Assembly (NCBI GenBank): GCA_037039685.1
Contig: JAWNGF010000005.1
Span: forward strand, 1,302,001 to 1,366,000
Source of the DNA: Ceratobasidium sp. AG-K
Lineage: Eukaryota; Basidiomycota; Agaricomycetes; Cantharellales; Ceratobasidiaceae
Reading direction: 5' to 3'
Length of the DNA stretch: 64,000 nucleotides
The notes under the pieces were generated by a model. The model saw only the letters and a list, made by a program, of their open reading frames with translations. It searched no databases and was not told the origin of the DNA. Shown here piece after piece: positions 20,188 through 31,801 of the stretch. The translations under genes were made by a program, and so were the position numbers. Each line of letters begins with the position of its first letter. Within the stretch, counting starts at the first letter, position 1.

Positions 20188-20686
20188 TGTTGTGACCCAA
20201 GGCCCCTCCAATAGACTTGGACCCCAATTTGTGTGCCTTGTGTTGTCTTTCCTGTGTTCTCCTTTGTGTGTTCTTCCTTTGTGTTTCTGTTTTCTTTGTT
20301 CTTGCGCAGTCTTAAGCTGCTTCCTTTTTCTTTTGTCTTATGACTTGCATTCTTGGCAAGTCATGTTCCTTTATAGGACATGACTCATAGAGCTTTCTGA
20401 TTGGATAGTTTGTATGACTTGTTTCTTGGCATGAGTATGACTCATGCCTTTTTTCTGAATATATAATGAGGCAACAACAAGCATGGTATCCCCATCTTGT
20501 TTTGCCTTGTCATTTCCCCAACAAACAGTCCTTCACTGGGTTTCCCTCAGGGTTACCTTGGATCCTCAGGTCTTATTGCTGTTCACAGTCTACAGTTTAC
20601 AGTCCTTCGGGTGCCAAGTCTCTCTAAGTCTTGACTTGCACACATACAGTTACAGTCAGCAACCATCATAGCGTTGGGTTGTGACA
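20188..20686 (+). repeat. 3' LTR of the E-family element
   Basis: 499 bp, TGTTGTGACCCAAGG to GGGTTGTGACA, after the polypurine tract aaggggggggtgg. It has TATATAAT and an inverted repeat aacaag/cttgtt (20476-20481 / 20496-20501). The same LTR in reverse orientation is the solo copy at 56332-56827. Confidence 0.85.
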
Positions 20687-21331
20687 CTGATCTACATAGT
20701 TGGATGTAAGCAATGTCATAGTCTCCATGTCAATCAACAACTAACCACATACTGATCTAGTTGGGGTGGGAAGTGGCCTCAAGTCACACATAGCCCCACT
20801 TGGTACATCAGGAAAACTGCTCCTGGATTTGAGAGTGATTTGAGAGTGATTTGGCTGATTTGGGCTGATTTGGGTGATTTGAAACAAAGACTTTGCTTCA
20901 AATCCACTCCTAAGCATGCAAATCTGCAACCAGTTTTCCTGATGTACAATTACATGACAGGGTCCTGGATTGCAAGGTCAATAGTTTGTGGGTGGAATTG
21001 AGCGACTGGGGGGATGATTATAGTGGGGAACTCAAATGTCAAAACAATCAAAAGGAGGCATTGAATACAGAGTGGGTGGTCCTTGATACAACCAGTTGGT
21101 GTTTGGTCTGCTCAAGCCCTCTAGCTGCATCCTACCATAAATTGGTTCAAGATTAGGACCAAGATCCAAGCAGATGCTAATCCAGTTATCTGGATCTGGA
21201 TGAATACCACTGGGTGTCTGACTTGGGTTGGAAGTATAATCAAAACCAGAAGAACTGGCACATTTGTTAGGGCCCCTGGTAAATGCAAACCCATAGGTGG
21301 ACCCCAGAGCCAGAATCTCTGCAAAAAACGG

Positions 21332-21402
21332 GGTGAAATAACATGTAATATCATGTTATAACACCACTACTTCATAAACATTCCCCCCACTATCATTACA
21401 CC
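21332..21402 (-). repeat. MITE-like short repeat, copy 1
   Basis: 71 bp. On the minus strand it starts GGTGTAATGATAGTGGGGGG and ends ATTTCACC, with inverted GGTG(T)AAT/ATT(A)CACC ends. It shares its core with copy 2. It is followed on the minus strand by ttttttgcag, a splice-acceptor-like stretch. Confidence 0.45.
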
Positions 21403-21924
21403 AGATTACACCACCCCAGGAGTAAGGACATGACATAACATGGAATGAGACCAAAGACAAACTGCTTCCAAATGCAGCATTTGACTAGACTGGGATGCCA
21501 GCCCAACCCAAATAGGGAACTAATATAACCATATAAGACATGATTGACTTACATAAGCCTGACCAATCTAATTACCTAATGATAGGTGAGCAAGCTTATG
21601 TGATACTGACTAAGGAATTTGAAATTATTTTGGCACTGCATGTGCTTCCCTTGGCACCTGACTCTGCTTTTGCAACTGATCCCCAACTTCCCACTGAGCT
21701 TCTAGCACACCCCTCCCCTGTCCACTTTCCCATGTAGGCCCATCTACACCTGGGGGTACTTCATAACATTTAGCCCCTTTGGTCAACAAGGGATAAAAAT
21801 TGCATGGTGGGATTAAGAGTTGACACTGCATTGGAAATGCATTGGAAATGGAAAACTACTAAATTGGGAAGACTTCAAATTGACTCCAGGTTCTCATTCT
21901 TGTTTTGGCATGGTTTTCATCACT

Positions 21925-22012
21925 GGTGTAATTTCATGTAATTCCACTTTGAGTGTAATAACACCTCATGACACCATATAACACCTTAAACATTCCCCCA
22001 CTATCATTACAC
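21925..22012 (-). repeat. MITE-like short repeat, copy 2
   Basis: 88 bp. On the minus strand it starts GTGTAATGATAGTGGGGGAA and ends AATTACACC (7-8 bp inverted ends). It has the same core as copy 1, in the same orientation, about 590 bp away. Confidence 0.45.
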
Positions 22013-22952
22013 TTCAGGCTTTTCCTGAGATACTGCAGACTTTCAGTGGACATAGGCAAGCAGCAAAGCAGAGAGTCACAATTCCCATGAGTGGGAGGGT
22101 TGTAGGGAGCCTGGTGGGTTCTCCTGATAGCATCCCAAAGGTCAGACATAGCACCACCATCAAACTTGTACCAACAAATTTCCTGGTGGGGTTGGGAGGT
22201 GGGCAGTCATACTGGAATGTAGGGTAAGTAGGCCCACCTGTAGCTGAGATGTTGGCCACCCTACTTGAGCGGTGAGTGTAGACACAGTAAGGGTTGCAAG
22301 TGTTGAGTAATGGCAATGTTTTAACCAGGCAGAACCATGAAGTATCCCTTGACGACTGACCAACACTTCCAACTTTTGTGATGGATGGAACATTGAACCC
22401 TCTGGTCAGCAGAGGTACAGATGTTTGGATAGACTCAGCACTTTCAACTAGCAAGTGCAAAGGGTGATGCATTTGCTAGTTTTTGAACTCATAGTCACTA
22501 GTAAGCCCACAAGTGTGTGGGACTGTTCAAGCACACCTATGACAGTATGAATCATGTGAGCATGGTAGAAAGCTTGGGTCTTGGAAATCATCAATTACAC
22601 AATATCCTGCAACAATGAACAAATGACAGGGGTCCTAAATTGGAGAGTGTGATATCAAATGACAGATTACAATGGGCATGAGCTCCTACTCCAAATACTC
22701 AATTTTTGGATTTGGAGGAACACATCACAGTTTACTCACCATGTGCCTTGGCAAGTACACAGCCTAGGTCATTGCCAACCCAGGTCCTTTGGTTCCTTCA
22801 GTTTGGGAAAACATACCAACTGGCCATATATGACAACCAATGAGAACTACTGTAAAGAAGCACTCCAAGTCACTTTTTACATTTACAGTACCCCACATAA
22901 CCAGTCAAATAAAACAGGCATTCAGTGTGTTTCCATCAGCAACACTCAAAGT

Positions 22953-23491
22953 TGTTGCAACCCTTCTATGCTGGTTGACTGATGTCCATGTCTGTTCATG
23001 CCATATAGGCCTCATTCTGCCTTAGAGGCTCTGTACCATATGCTAAGTTGCTAGTGCAACCTTAGCAACCTTATGACAATGGCCTGGGGCCCACTTAGTG
23101 TTGAGATGATGGCCTAAAGGCCTAGTAACTTAGTTGCACTCAAGGGGAGAGATGACAAGGCAAAGCAAGCTGGAGTAAGTCCATGCTTGCTAGCCAGTAT
23201 ATATAGTCTGAGGCATAAATGCCTCAAAGTGGTACAATACATTTGTGGCCAATCAGGTGCCACTCTCAGTCAGCAAGTCACAAAGACCTTCTAGATGGAA
23301 GTTCTAGAAGGTTGATCTTTCTGAAGGAAAAATCTAGAAGACAGTGCAGCCATATGGGCTGTGGGGACAAGTCATCCATACACCTCATGAAACAAGGGAG
23401 AGGGCCACATCTATGTACATTGGGTGCTTAAGGCCACCTTGAGTCCAGTCAAGCAAGCAGAGTCTGTTGGTGTTGTGGATGGGTCACAACA
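22953..23491 (-). repeat. Diverged F-like solo LTR
   Basis: 539 bp, TGTTGCAACC...GGGTCACAACA, with TSD AAAGT on both sides (22948-22952, 23492-23496). It shares with F LTRs the aagcaagctgg...gccagtatatata block and the aacaagggagaggg block, but is clearly older. Confidence 0.85.
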
Positions 23492-23532
23492 AAAGTCAAG
23501 TGAAAAAAGTGTAAATAACTCATGTATAAAAT

Positions 23533-23925
23533 TGTAATGACCTCATAACATTTATTCCGATTTTATATCTTTTTTCCGAAACACTTTCCTTTTTTGGTAC
23601 ATTTGTCTTGTCCAGATCATGTGATGTATTTGTCCTTCCTTTGGCAATCTGTGATGCTTCTGATAAGCCTATTCATATCAAATTGGATCATGTATTTGAT
23701 ATAGGTAAGGATTTCCCACATTGCCTCTGTTTATACAGGGCAGTGCACACTCATGTATATCAGCTTGGAGGGTCAGCCTGTAAATGACATGGCTTGACCT
23801 CCTTTCCATAGGACTTGCCAATCACTACTATTCTATCTAAATCATTGTACATCCTTAAGCTCTTGCACATTTGCAATTGAGCTTCTTATCTATAAATTTA
23901 GCTACCTAAGTGTCAAGTCAGGACA
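23533..23925 (+). repeat. Diverged A-like solo LTR
   Basis: 393 bp, TGTAATGACCTCAT...AAGTCAGGACA, with TSD AAAAT (23528-23532, 23926-23930). It shares the ttccgattttatatct and ggcttgacctcc blocks with A-family LTRs, so it is an older subfamily. Confidence 0.85.
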
Positions 23926-24826
23926 AAAATTCTGAGACACAAGCTACCAAACGCATGCAGAAGTGTTAGAATTGGATCAAAAATGGCTGAGATACAATAG
24001 AATCAAAACAGTCACTTTTTAGACCAGTTATGTGACAGGGTGGTCAAATTGACCATATATGCTATATTGCCAAGGCTACAGAACAACTTAGTTCAGGCCA
24101 GCTACATGGTATATTAGGTACCTGTGTATGCTATTAAAGTCCACAAGGCCAAGAATCCAGCTGTGCTGAGTGAGGAGATAGAGGGATAATACTTGGGCAG
24201 GCTCTAAGTCAATGTCCCAAGAGTCAGAAATATCCCATTGAGGACTTCAATAATTTAAGGTTATGTTCAACAGATTGCAGGTATCAAATAGTACCTACAG
24301 TTAGTAAAAGAGGACCTAAGCTTGACTTGTTGAGCTGAATAAAAGAGAATAGATTAGTGTGCCAGGGGTTATGGAAACTAGGTGTTTCAGCTCTCAAAAA
24401 TTCCAATGAGGAACTGACTGCTTCTTTGGCTTGGTATTGTAAAGAGCTTAGCTAGTGGAAAGCTCTGTTCCAAATACATTCTTCCTATCTCTCAAGCAAT
24501 ACCTATAATAGGTAGAAAAATGTTATTTCAATGTCATTCCATCCCCACTGAGCTGTCATTTCTCACCCCTTGTTTGCTGGGCAGGGATTTTGGGCCTCTG
24601 AACACTAAACCAGCCTCAATACTGCCCTAGCATAAAACACCCCCTTTCTCCTTGTCACCACCTCCCACCCCAACCATCTGTGCAATAAACAATCAGTATA
24701 CCATATGACCAATGCCAGCTATAGGTACAGATGTAATAATGGTTGGCCCCCTGCTGCAGTCAGATTTCCAGTTGGTCAGATTTGCATTGGTCAGATATCA
24801 GACCAGCACCTCCAGCTCTGGCTCCC
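23926..24826. other. Intergenic, nothing recognised
   Basis: About 0.9 kb of AT-rich sequence with only short ORFs. No repeat family of this window and no protein domain were seen. Confidence 0.6.
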
Positions 24827-25274
24827 TGTCACAACCTTTTCTTGTTCTCTTTCCTTGCTTGTCTGTTTGCCTTGTGTTTGGTCTCGTTCTTCTCGCCTTG
24901 GCGCATTTAGTCGCCTTTCTGTATGCCATGATTGTGGGACATGCCTGCGTGGGATGTCTTCTCCTTATCCCATTTTCCATGGACTTATCATGTTTCCTTT
25001 GTCTTGTCCTTGCTTCTCTCAGACTCTTGCCTTTTCTTGTTTTGGCTCCCTTTGTTGCCCTCTATCTATTGTACATAGCCACACCAGATAGTATATATAT
25101 CAGGAACACAAGTCTTGTAGAGACAAGACTTGTTCTCTTGTTGTTTCCCCCAATCACTTATCATGTGACTCACTCAGGCCTGAGTGCCGCACATTTGACC
25201 TTTGTCATCATCCCAACCCCCATCCTCACTGCCTGTGGAGTCTTGGCCTCCAAGGTTTGGCTAGGGTTGTGACA
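24827..25274 (+). repeat. 5' LTR of element G1
   Basis: 448 bp, TGTCACAACC...GGGTTGTGACA. TATATATA lies at 25092-25099, and an 11-bp perfect inverted repeat 25108-25118 / 25123-25133 straddles the predicted start at 25125. Confidence 0.9.
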
Positions 25275-25276
25275 CT

Positions 25277-25288
25277 AGAACAAGTCTT
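25277..25288 (+). promoter_or_regulatory. Self-priming PBS of element G1
   Basis: AGAACAAGTCTT, 2 nt after the LTR, is the exact complement of 25125-25136, which begins 33 nt from the TATA start. Confidence 0.8.
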
Positions 25289-25490
25289 CTTGCCCTTGTT
25301 GCGGATACAGCCTTTGTTGCTATTGGAACCAGGTCTTTTATCACCAGGTTATCTCTGAGCACTGCACACCCTTCTTCATTGATTAGCTGATCTCCCCAAC
25401 TCTCCCCCTGCATCATTTACATGTCGAGGCACATTGCAGCTTGCACCCATTAGCTCATTGACAACGTCCCCTATCCTCTGATATCACTGG

Positions 25491-25979
25491 TGTCATGACC
25501 TGTCCCGCCCTCTGTCTCTGTTCTGCGGACTCATGGCTTGCATCGGCGCCCTAAGTGCATCTTCTGTATAGATGTGCCCTCTCCCTTGCTTAGTGAGGTG
25601 TGTGGATGATGTGTCACCATGAGTCATATGACTCATGCTGTTTTCTATTGGCTGGCCTGCACAGCCCCCTTCATGACTCAGACTTTGACTCAGACTTGTG
25701 ACTCATGTATGTACTATGACTCACTTGTTTTCTGAGTATATATACTGGCTTGCAAGCATGGTCATCCCCAGCTTGCTTCGCCTCGTCAACTCTCCCTGCA
25801 GTGTGTGATCAGAGGCACTTGGCTACTTAGCCACTTCAGCAGCCACTTGGGATTTGGAGCTAGGACTTCTACTTAGAAGCTAGTGATTTCCCTTAGCAAT
25901 TTAGTCTACTTAGACTTATTGCTCACGGTCAACAAGGCAATTAGCAGTCGTCAACTCTACTACTTAGCAGGTTGCAACA
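25491..25979 (+). repeat. 5' LTR of element F
   Basis: 489 bp, TGTCATGACCTG...GGTTGCAACA. TATATATA lies at 25737-25744, with the predicted transcript start at 25770. Confidence 0.92.
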
Positions 25980-25981
25980 TT

Positions 25982-25993
25982 GTGAAGCAAGCT
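25982..25993 (+). promoter_or_regulatory. Self-priming PBS of element F
   Basis: GTGAAGCAAGCT pairs with 25770-25781 (starting 33 nt from TATA) at 11 of 12 positions. The mismatch is a TG in place of CG, as expected from CpG decay. Confidence 0.7.
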
Positions 25994-26157
25994 CTTTTCT
26001 GCTGAGACGCGAGAAAACAAGATCACATGACTTCTCAACAATGTTTACAAGATCCTCGAGCGCAGCGTCAAACAGGCGGGCTACTGAGCCTGCACCACAA
26101 ATAGTTGAGCTACGATCAAACCCATCAAGAGGAGCAAGGGATTGAGCTGGAGATTGG

Positions 26158-28266
26158 ATGGCCCCGCTTAGAAGCAATAGCCGGGTATCAAGACCTCCAT
26201 CTACTAGCGTCCTGGGAGGAATCGGAAATATTATCGAAATTTCAGGAACTCAAGGAGAAGCATCTACCTCAAACAAACAGGGGTCCACTTCTCCAACTAT
26301 CCGAATTGTTGAACAGCAGATCAACACTCCTCCTCCACCAGGGCCACAAATCAGTCAAAGGGACATAGTTAGCCCCAGAGCACATCGCATCATTAGGATA
26401 CCGGCATCACCCAGGAACACCACTCCAGGCCAATCAAACCCCGCCCAAACATTACATGCACAAGCACACACCACGACAATTGGAAAGCGGCAGCCACTAG
26501 AAATGCCAAACTTTGACGACATTTTTCCTCCTGCAACGGGAACTCCAGTAGGGCCTATGGTACCCACACCGGCGTCAATGCCAGGATTGACAGTGACCTC
26601 TAGGATACACAGCGCAGCCAGCATACCATCCTCATTCAAATCCCAATGAAGCGTTGAAACCATCTCTCAGGATGAACGCCTGAGAAACGAATTACTGGTG
26701 GAAAACGTTGAAGGAAGAAGGGTCAAAACCCTAGAAAGAATTTTCAACACACTACAAGTTCAATACCAACAAGAAAATGCTGTTCAAGCCCTGAGAATCG
26801 AAGGCCTAGAACGCTGATGGGAAATCCAGGTGGCCGATACTACAAATATGATGCAGCAAATTGAGCGCATTGCTTCAAGAACCAAAGATGGGGTCAACAC
26901 CTTCTACGAACAACTCCAAAATGTTGATTGTGCACAACAAAGGATCAAACAAATATTCAAGCAATCAATAGAAAATTTCGAGCAGATCAACCAACAATTA
27001 GTGGTTCAAAACCAACTGATCACCCAGAACCTACAAAACCAAGTAGGGCAAATCAATAGAATAGAAGAGACCATGGGAAGAATGGCTGAGGGAATGAGGA
27101 ACATCACAATTGCCCTAGGACGGATTGATGAAGAAGTTGCAGAAGGATTCCAAGAACAGACCAATCGACTCAGGGAAATCCAAACAGGAGGACAAGAAAC
27201 GTTTGACCTTCTTGAACAAATTGGGGCCGATGCCCAAGTAGAATCGGATCACCGACGCAAGGAGTCTAAACTCACTTCCATAGAAATCCCAAAACCTAGG
27301 GAACCTCCCCCACATAGGAGAAATATCTCACCTCAGGGGAGACAATCTCCCTCATTCGAAGTACAAGGGCAATCAGGCTATCAAATTAGGGACGAAGGAA
27401 GAACTCTTATTATCCAAACAGGACAAGGCGGAAATGGGAACGGATCAGGTCCACGCATCAAAATGCCCAAAGCATTCGAAGGAACAAGGGGAACAGCGGC
27501 TGAAACATTCCTTGCACAAAGGAAAGCATTCTTCTGTCTGAACCCAAACCAATATGATACAGAAGAACGTCGGATCGTCGCAACCCTGATGAATATGGCA
27601 GAGGGAGCAGCAGGAAACTGGGCACAACCCGCCCTCAATTGGTACAACAACAACGAGAACCACCCCTGGTTAGAATCTTGGGAAGCATTTCAAAGCGCCT
27701 ATGAGAAGCAATGGAGCAACCCCAGCAAGAAAATTCAAGCAGAACAAGGAATCCAACGCCTCTATCAAAACAAATCCATAGGTGAATACGTCTCTGAATT
27801 CCGACTTCTCGCACAAGAACTCAATTGGAACAATGCCACCCTGATTGCGCGCTTCAGGCAGGGGCTGAGCAGGCTCATCAAGGCAGAACTCGTGCGCGAA
27901 GAACTCAGGGACAAGAGAACCGCTGCACAGAGGAATTTAGAAGGATGGATTGACATTGCCCTCCAAGCCAAAGAAATTCAGAAACTCACCAACCCACAGA
28001 ACAAGGGAAAGAAAGAAGACAAGGGCGAGGGATCCAAACCTTCCAGGCAAGTGAAAGGAGATCTTGTCCCAAAAGCTGAGAAAACACGCTGCAAGGAAAA
28101 CAACCTCTGCATCAAATGTGGAGAAGCGGGACATGCAATTGCTAATTGCAAAAAGGAATGGACCCACAAAGACAAAGGGAAGGCACCGGTGAAAGGAAAA
28201 GCCGGTGAAGTGAAGGAAGGAGAAGCAGAAGAAACCATGTCCACCAATCCGGAGTCGGAAAACTAG
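26158..28266 (+). pseudogene. gag: Element F gag, two stops
   Basis: One frame from ATG 26158 to TAG 28266 (703 codons), interrupted by TGA at 26647-26649 and 26815-26817. The N-terminal part is Pro/Ser/Thr-rich and disordered. The middle (about 26830-27250) is Gln/Asn-rich and helical, with coiled-coil character. The Gag capsid region is around 27460-27960 (AFEGTRGTAAETFLAQRKAF), followed by a CCHC knuckle CIKCGEAGHAIANC near 28110. It ends TCG GAA AAC TAG, a position like the frameshift heptamer of element A, and pol continues in the -1 frame. Confidence 0.88.
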
Positions 28267-28283
28267 ATGGGCGTCTCTCCACC

Positions 28284-31200
28284 GTGTGTGAAGATGCCCC
28301 GATACCCTCTCTGCGAAATGTATACTACTGCAAAGCCACAAATGAATCACCCATGGTATATGCACAAGCAGAGGGAATCACGGAGAACATCTCTACTCTC
28401 ATCGACTCTGGGTCCAGTAGAAACTTCATCGACCTGAACTTTGCAAAGAAAAACAAAATTCCTTTGATCCCCTTACTTACCCCTAGGAACATGGAAATGA
28501 TCAACGGAAAAACTCAAAAGGATTTGATCCGTCACCGTTGCAAATTGAAATTCAATATAGAAGGAAGAACTTTTGAACAAAGATTCTATGTCATGCCAAC
28601 AGGAACTCAGCCTATGATCCTTGGCATGACATGGTTGAAGGAAACAAACCCTGAAATTTCCTGGGCCCCATTCTCTATCAAGTGGAGAAAGGAGCCTGAC
28701 ATCCAGGCAAAAGCAGGAATGTTACAAGAACTTCCAGAAGAACTCAAGGACTTTGCCGATGTCTTTGACAAAGAACAGTACGACAAACTCCCGGAACATA
28801 GGGAATGGGATTGCAAAATTGACTTCTACAACAACAACAAGCTCCCAAAACCAAAAAAGGCCTATCCGCTGTCGCCCAGAGAACGGGAAGCCACAAAGGA
28901 GTATGTGAAGTCGGAACTGAAGTCAGGAAGGATCAGACCGAGTGACTCCCCTGTTGCCGCCAGCCTTTTCTTTGTCACAAAAGCTTTGAAACCTGGACAA
29001 ACTGTCCCTGACCTGAGACCTGTCGTTGACTACAGAGGGGCAAACGCAGAAACTATCCCTGACCGTTACCCCATACCATTGATGGACCAACTTCTGGAAA
29101 TCTTCAAGAAAAATAGCAACAAGTCAGATGAGGAACTTTTTATCACTTCTCTGGACTTGAAAAATGGTTTCTGGAACATGAGAATCAGGGAAGGAGACGA
29201 ATGGAAGACAGCATTCAGCACTTCCGAAGGCCTCTTCCAATACACCGTTATGCCCTTTGGACTGAAGAATGCACCTTCAACGTTCCAAAGAATGATGGAC
29301 AACATCTTCAGGGAGTCAATCAGAAAAAAGATTGTAGTCTACATTGACAATATCCTGATCATCTCTAGAGGAAGAAACCAACACACCCTGGATATCAGAG
29401 AAGTCCTTGAAAAACTGCGAAAAAACAATCTATATGGGAACCTCAAAAAGTGCACCTTTTACGGAAAAAAGGCCGATTGGGTAGGCTTTGTTGTGGACGA
29501 AAATGGTATCTCCATGAACAAAGACAAGATCAAGACTATTCAGGAATGGCCTGTTCCAAAAACCGTCAAACAGCTACAAGCTTTTGTTGGTTTCTGCAAC
29601 TTCTACAGGAGATTCGTGGTTTCTTTCTCCTCCATTGTCAAACCCCTGACTCAGCTCACACAAAAGGACCAGAAATGGGAATGGAAGGAAATACATCAAG
29701 AAGCCTTTGAAAACCTGAAGAAAATGATTTTGGAGGAGCCAGTGCTGGCACATCCAGATGAATCAAAACAATACTTCCTGGAAACAGATGCCTCAGGAGT
29801 CGCTTTAGGAGCAATCCTTAGTCAACGACAGGACAACGGATACTTGCACCCTATTGGCTTCCTTTCCAAAAGCTTCAAGGATGCGGAATTGAATTATGAC
29901 ATGCACAACAAGGAGCTTTTTGCTATCATTGAGGCATTGAGACATTGGCGCATTCACCTCGAAGGAACAAAGGAACCAGTGATCATCTACACTGACCACA
30001 AAAACTTGACCTACTGGAAAGACTCTGTCAATTTCAACTGAAGACACCACAGATGGCTTCTGATGCTAGCAAGTTACAATTTCGAAATACACTATCGGCC
30101 TGGGAAGATGTCTGAAAAGCCAGACATCCTCTCTAGAAGAAGTGACCATGGGGACATTGCATCAGCAGAACAGACTATGATCTCTGCCGAAAAATTCAAG
30201 GGCTTTGCCGCCATGATGGGATCAGACCTCATGAGTGAACTCAAAGAAGCACAGGAAGAGGACAAAGCCCTACAAACCTTGATTGTCACCACAAAGGACA
30301 AAGAGTCCCTTCCGCCGTCCATGAAAAAGCAATTCAAAGACTACAAATGGGAGGAAAACATCCTGTGGTATCAGGGAAGAATTGTCGTCCCTGATGAAAA
30401 AGACATCAAACTGAAGCTGCTACAACTGCATCACAACACACCAATGGCTGGCCACCAAGGACAGGCTAGAACCCTGGAACTTCTCTCAAGAAGATACTAT
30501 TGGCCTGGCATGAAAAGCCAGGTGAATCGCTTCGTCAAAAGCTGCGAAATCTGCCAAAGAGGGAAGGGAAGCAAAGGACACTTACCGCTCAAACCCTTAC
30601 CCATCCCAAAAAAACCTTGGGAAAACATCGCTTACAGTTTTATTGTGAAACTACCAAAATCTGGAGGCTTTGACAGTGTCCTTGTTGTGGTGGATCGCTT
30701 TTCCAGAATGGCACATTTCATCGCCTGCAACGAAGCAACCAACTCGGAACAACTTGCCGACATCTTCATCAAGGAAGTATGGCGACTCCATGGTTTCCCA
30801 AAAACCACGGTCTCCGATAGAGGAACGACTTTGAAATCTCACTTCCTGGAGGCTGTGTACAAAAGACTCAATATCCAACCTACCTTCAGCACGGCCTTCC
30901 ATCCTGAAACCAATGGTCTTGCGGAAAAAACAAACCAGTGGCTAGAAGGCCGGTTGAGAATATTCTGCAACCATTGCCAGGACGACTGGGCCAAATGGCT
31001 ACCTATTGCGGAATTCTGCCACAACAACCACAAAAATTGTGTTACAAGCAAGTCACCCTTTGAGATTGTCTATGGAATGACTCCAAAATGGTCCATTGAG
31101 GAATATATGACTCAATCTCCTGAAGCCGACAAGTGGACAAGGGATATGGAAGCTGTGTGGGAAGAAGCAAAAGCCATGATGGAATACCACCAAACAAGGG

Positions 31201-31801
31201 AAGAACTTCCAAAAAAGCAATAGAAGGAAGGGGACAACGTGTGGCTCCTGACTACCAACATCAAAACTAGGCGCCCAAGCAAGAAGCTTGATGACAAAAA
31301 AACTGGCCCCTTTGTTGTCAAAAAACAAGTCTCTTCACACGCCTACCAACTTGATCTCCCCAAGTCCATGAAAATACATGACGTCTTCCATGGAAACATG
31401 TTGACTCACTACAAGGAAGATGTGGATTTCCATCGGAATCAACCTTGACCTCCGCCGATTGTTACGGAAGAGGGGGAGGAGGAATATGAAGTAGAAAAGA
31501 TCATCCATTGGCATCAAGACCCTGATGGGCTGAAATATTGCATCAGGTGGAAAGGATATGGACCTCTAGAAGACACGGAAGAACGGGCAGAAAAATTTGC
31601 CGATATGACTCCAGTGATGAGAAAGTTCCAGAAGGACTTTCCCACCGGCCCTCTTCCCCCAAATTTCAAACCACAGGAATACAAAAAGACGAGAGGAAAG
31701 GCAGCTGAAGTCCTCATCCCAGCTACTCAGCCGACAACCACCAGTCCGCTCTTAGCCAACACTCCAAACACTCTATCAAAAAACTTTTCCTCACCTTTGC
31801 A
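28284..31801 (+). pseudogene. pol: Element F pol
   Basis: One frame with TGA at 30039-30041 (FN*RHHRW, end of RNase H), TAG at 31221-31223 and TGA at 31446-31448. Domains: protease LIDSGSSRNFID, RT with YIDN instead of YIDD, RNase H ETDASG, integrase zinc site and core VSDRGTT, and chromodomain EEYEVEKIIHWHQDPDGLKY. A Pro/Ser/Thr-rich tail follows, and the pol frame stays open through most of the third ORF (to 32861). The slippery sequence A AAA AAC at 31778-31784 lies just before ORF3. Confidence 0.9.
31778..31784 (+). promoter_or_regulatory. Candidate Pol-ORF3 -1 frameshift heptamer
   Basis: AAAAAAC in the register A AAA AAC relative to pol (codons TCA AAA AAC). A -1 slip enters the ORF3 frame with no stop before its ATG at 31802. 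Element D does not keep an exact heptamer here, so function is unproven. Confidence 0.5.

Larger units (their letters stand above)
20687..22952. other. Gene-poor stretch, no convincing gene
   Basis: 2.3 kb without a recognisable protein. Minus-strand ORFs at 21121-21354 and 22014-22472 have no family I know and no coherent exon chain, so they are not called. The segment holds two short related repeats (21332-21402, 21925-22012). It may be decayed transposon or old intergenic DNA. Confidence 0.6.

Noticed and set aside
22014..22472. 152-codon minus-strand ORF in the gene-poor region
   Set aside because: No family, no neighbouring exon in a matching frame and low-complexity composition. Not enough to call a gene.
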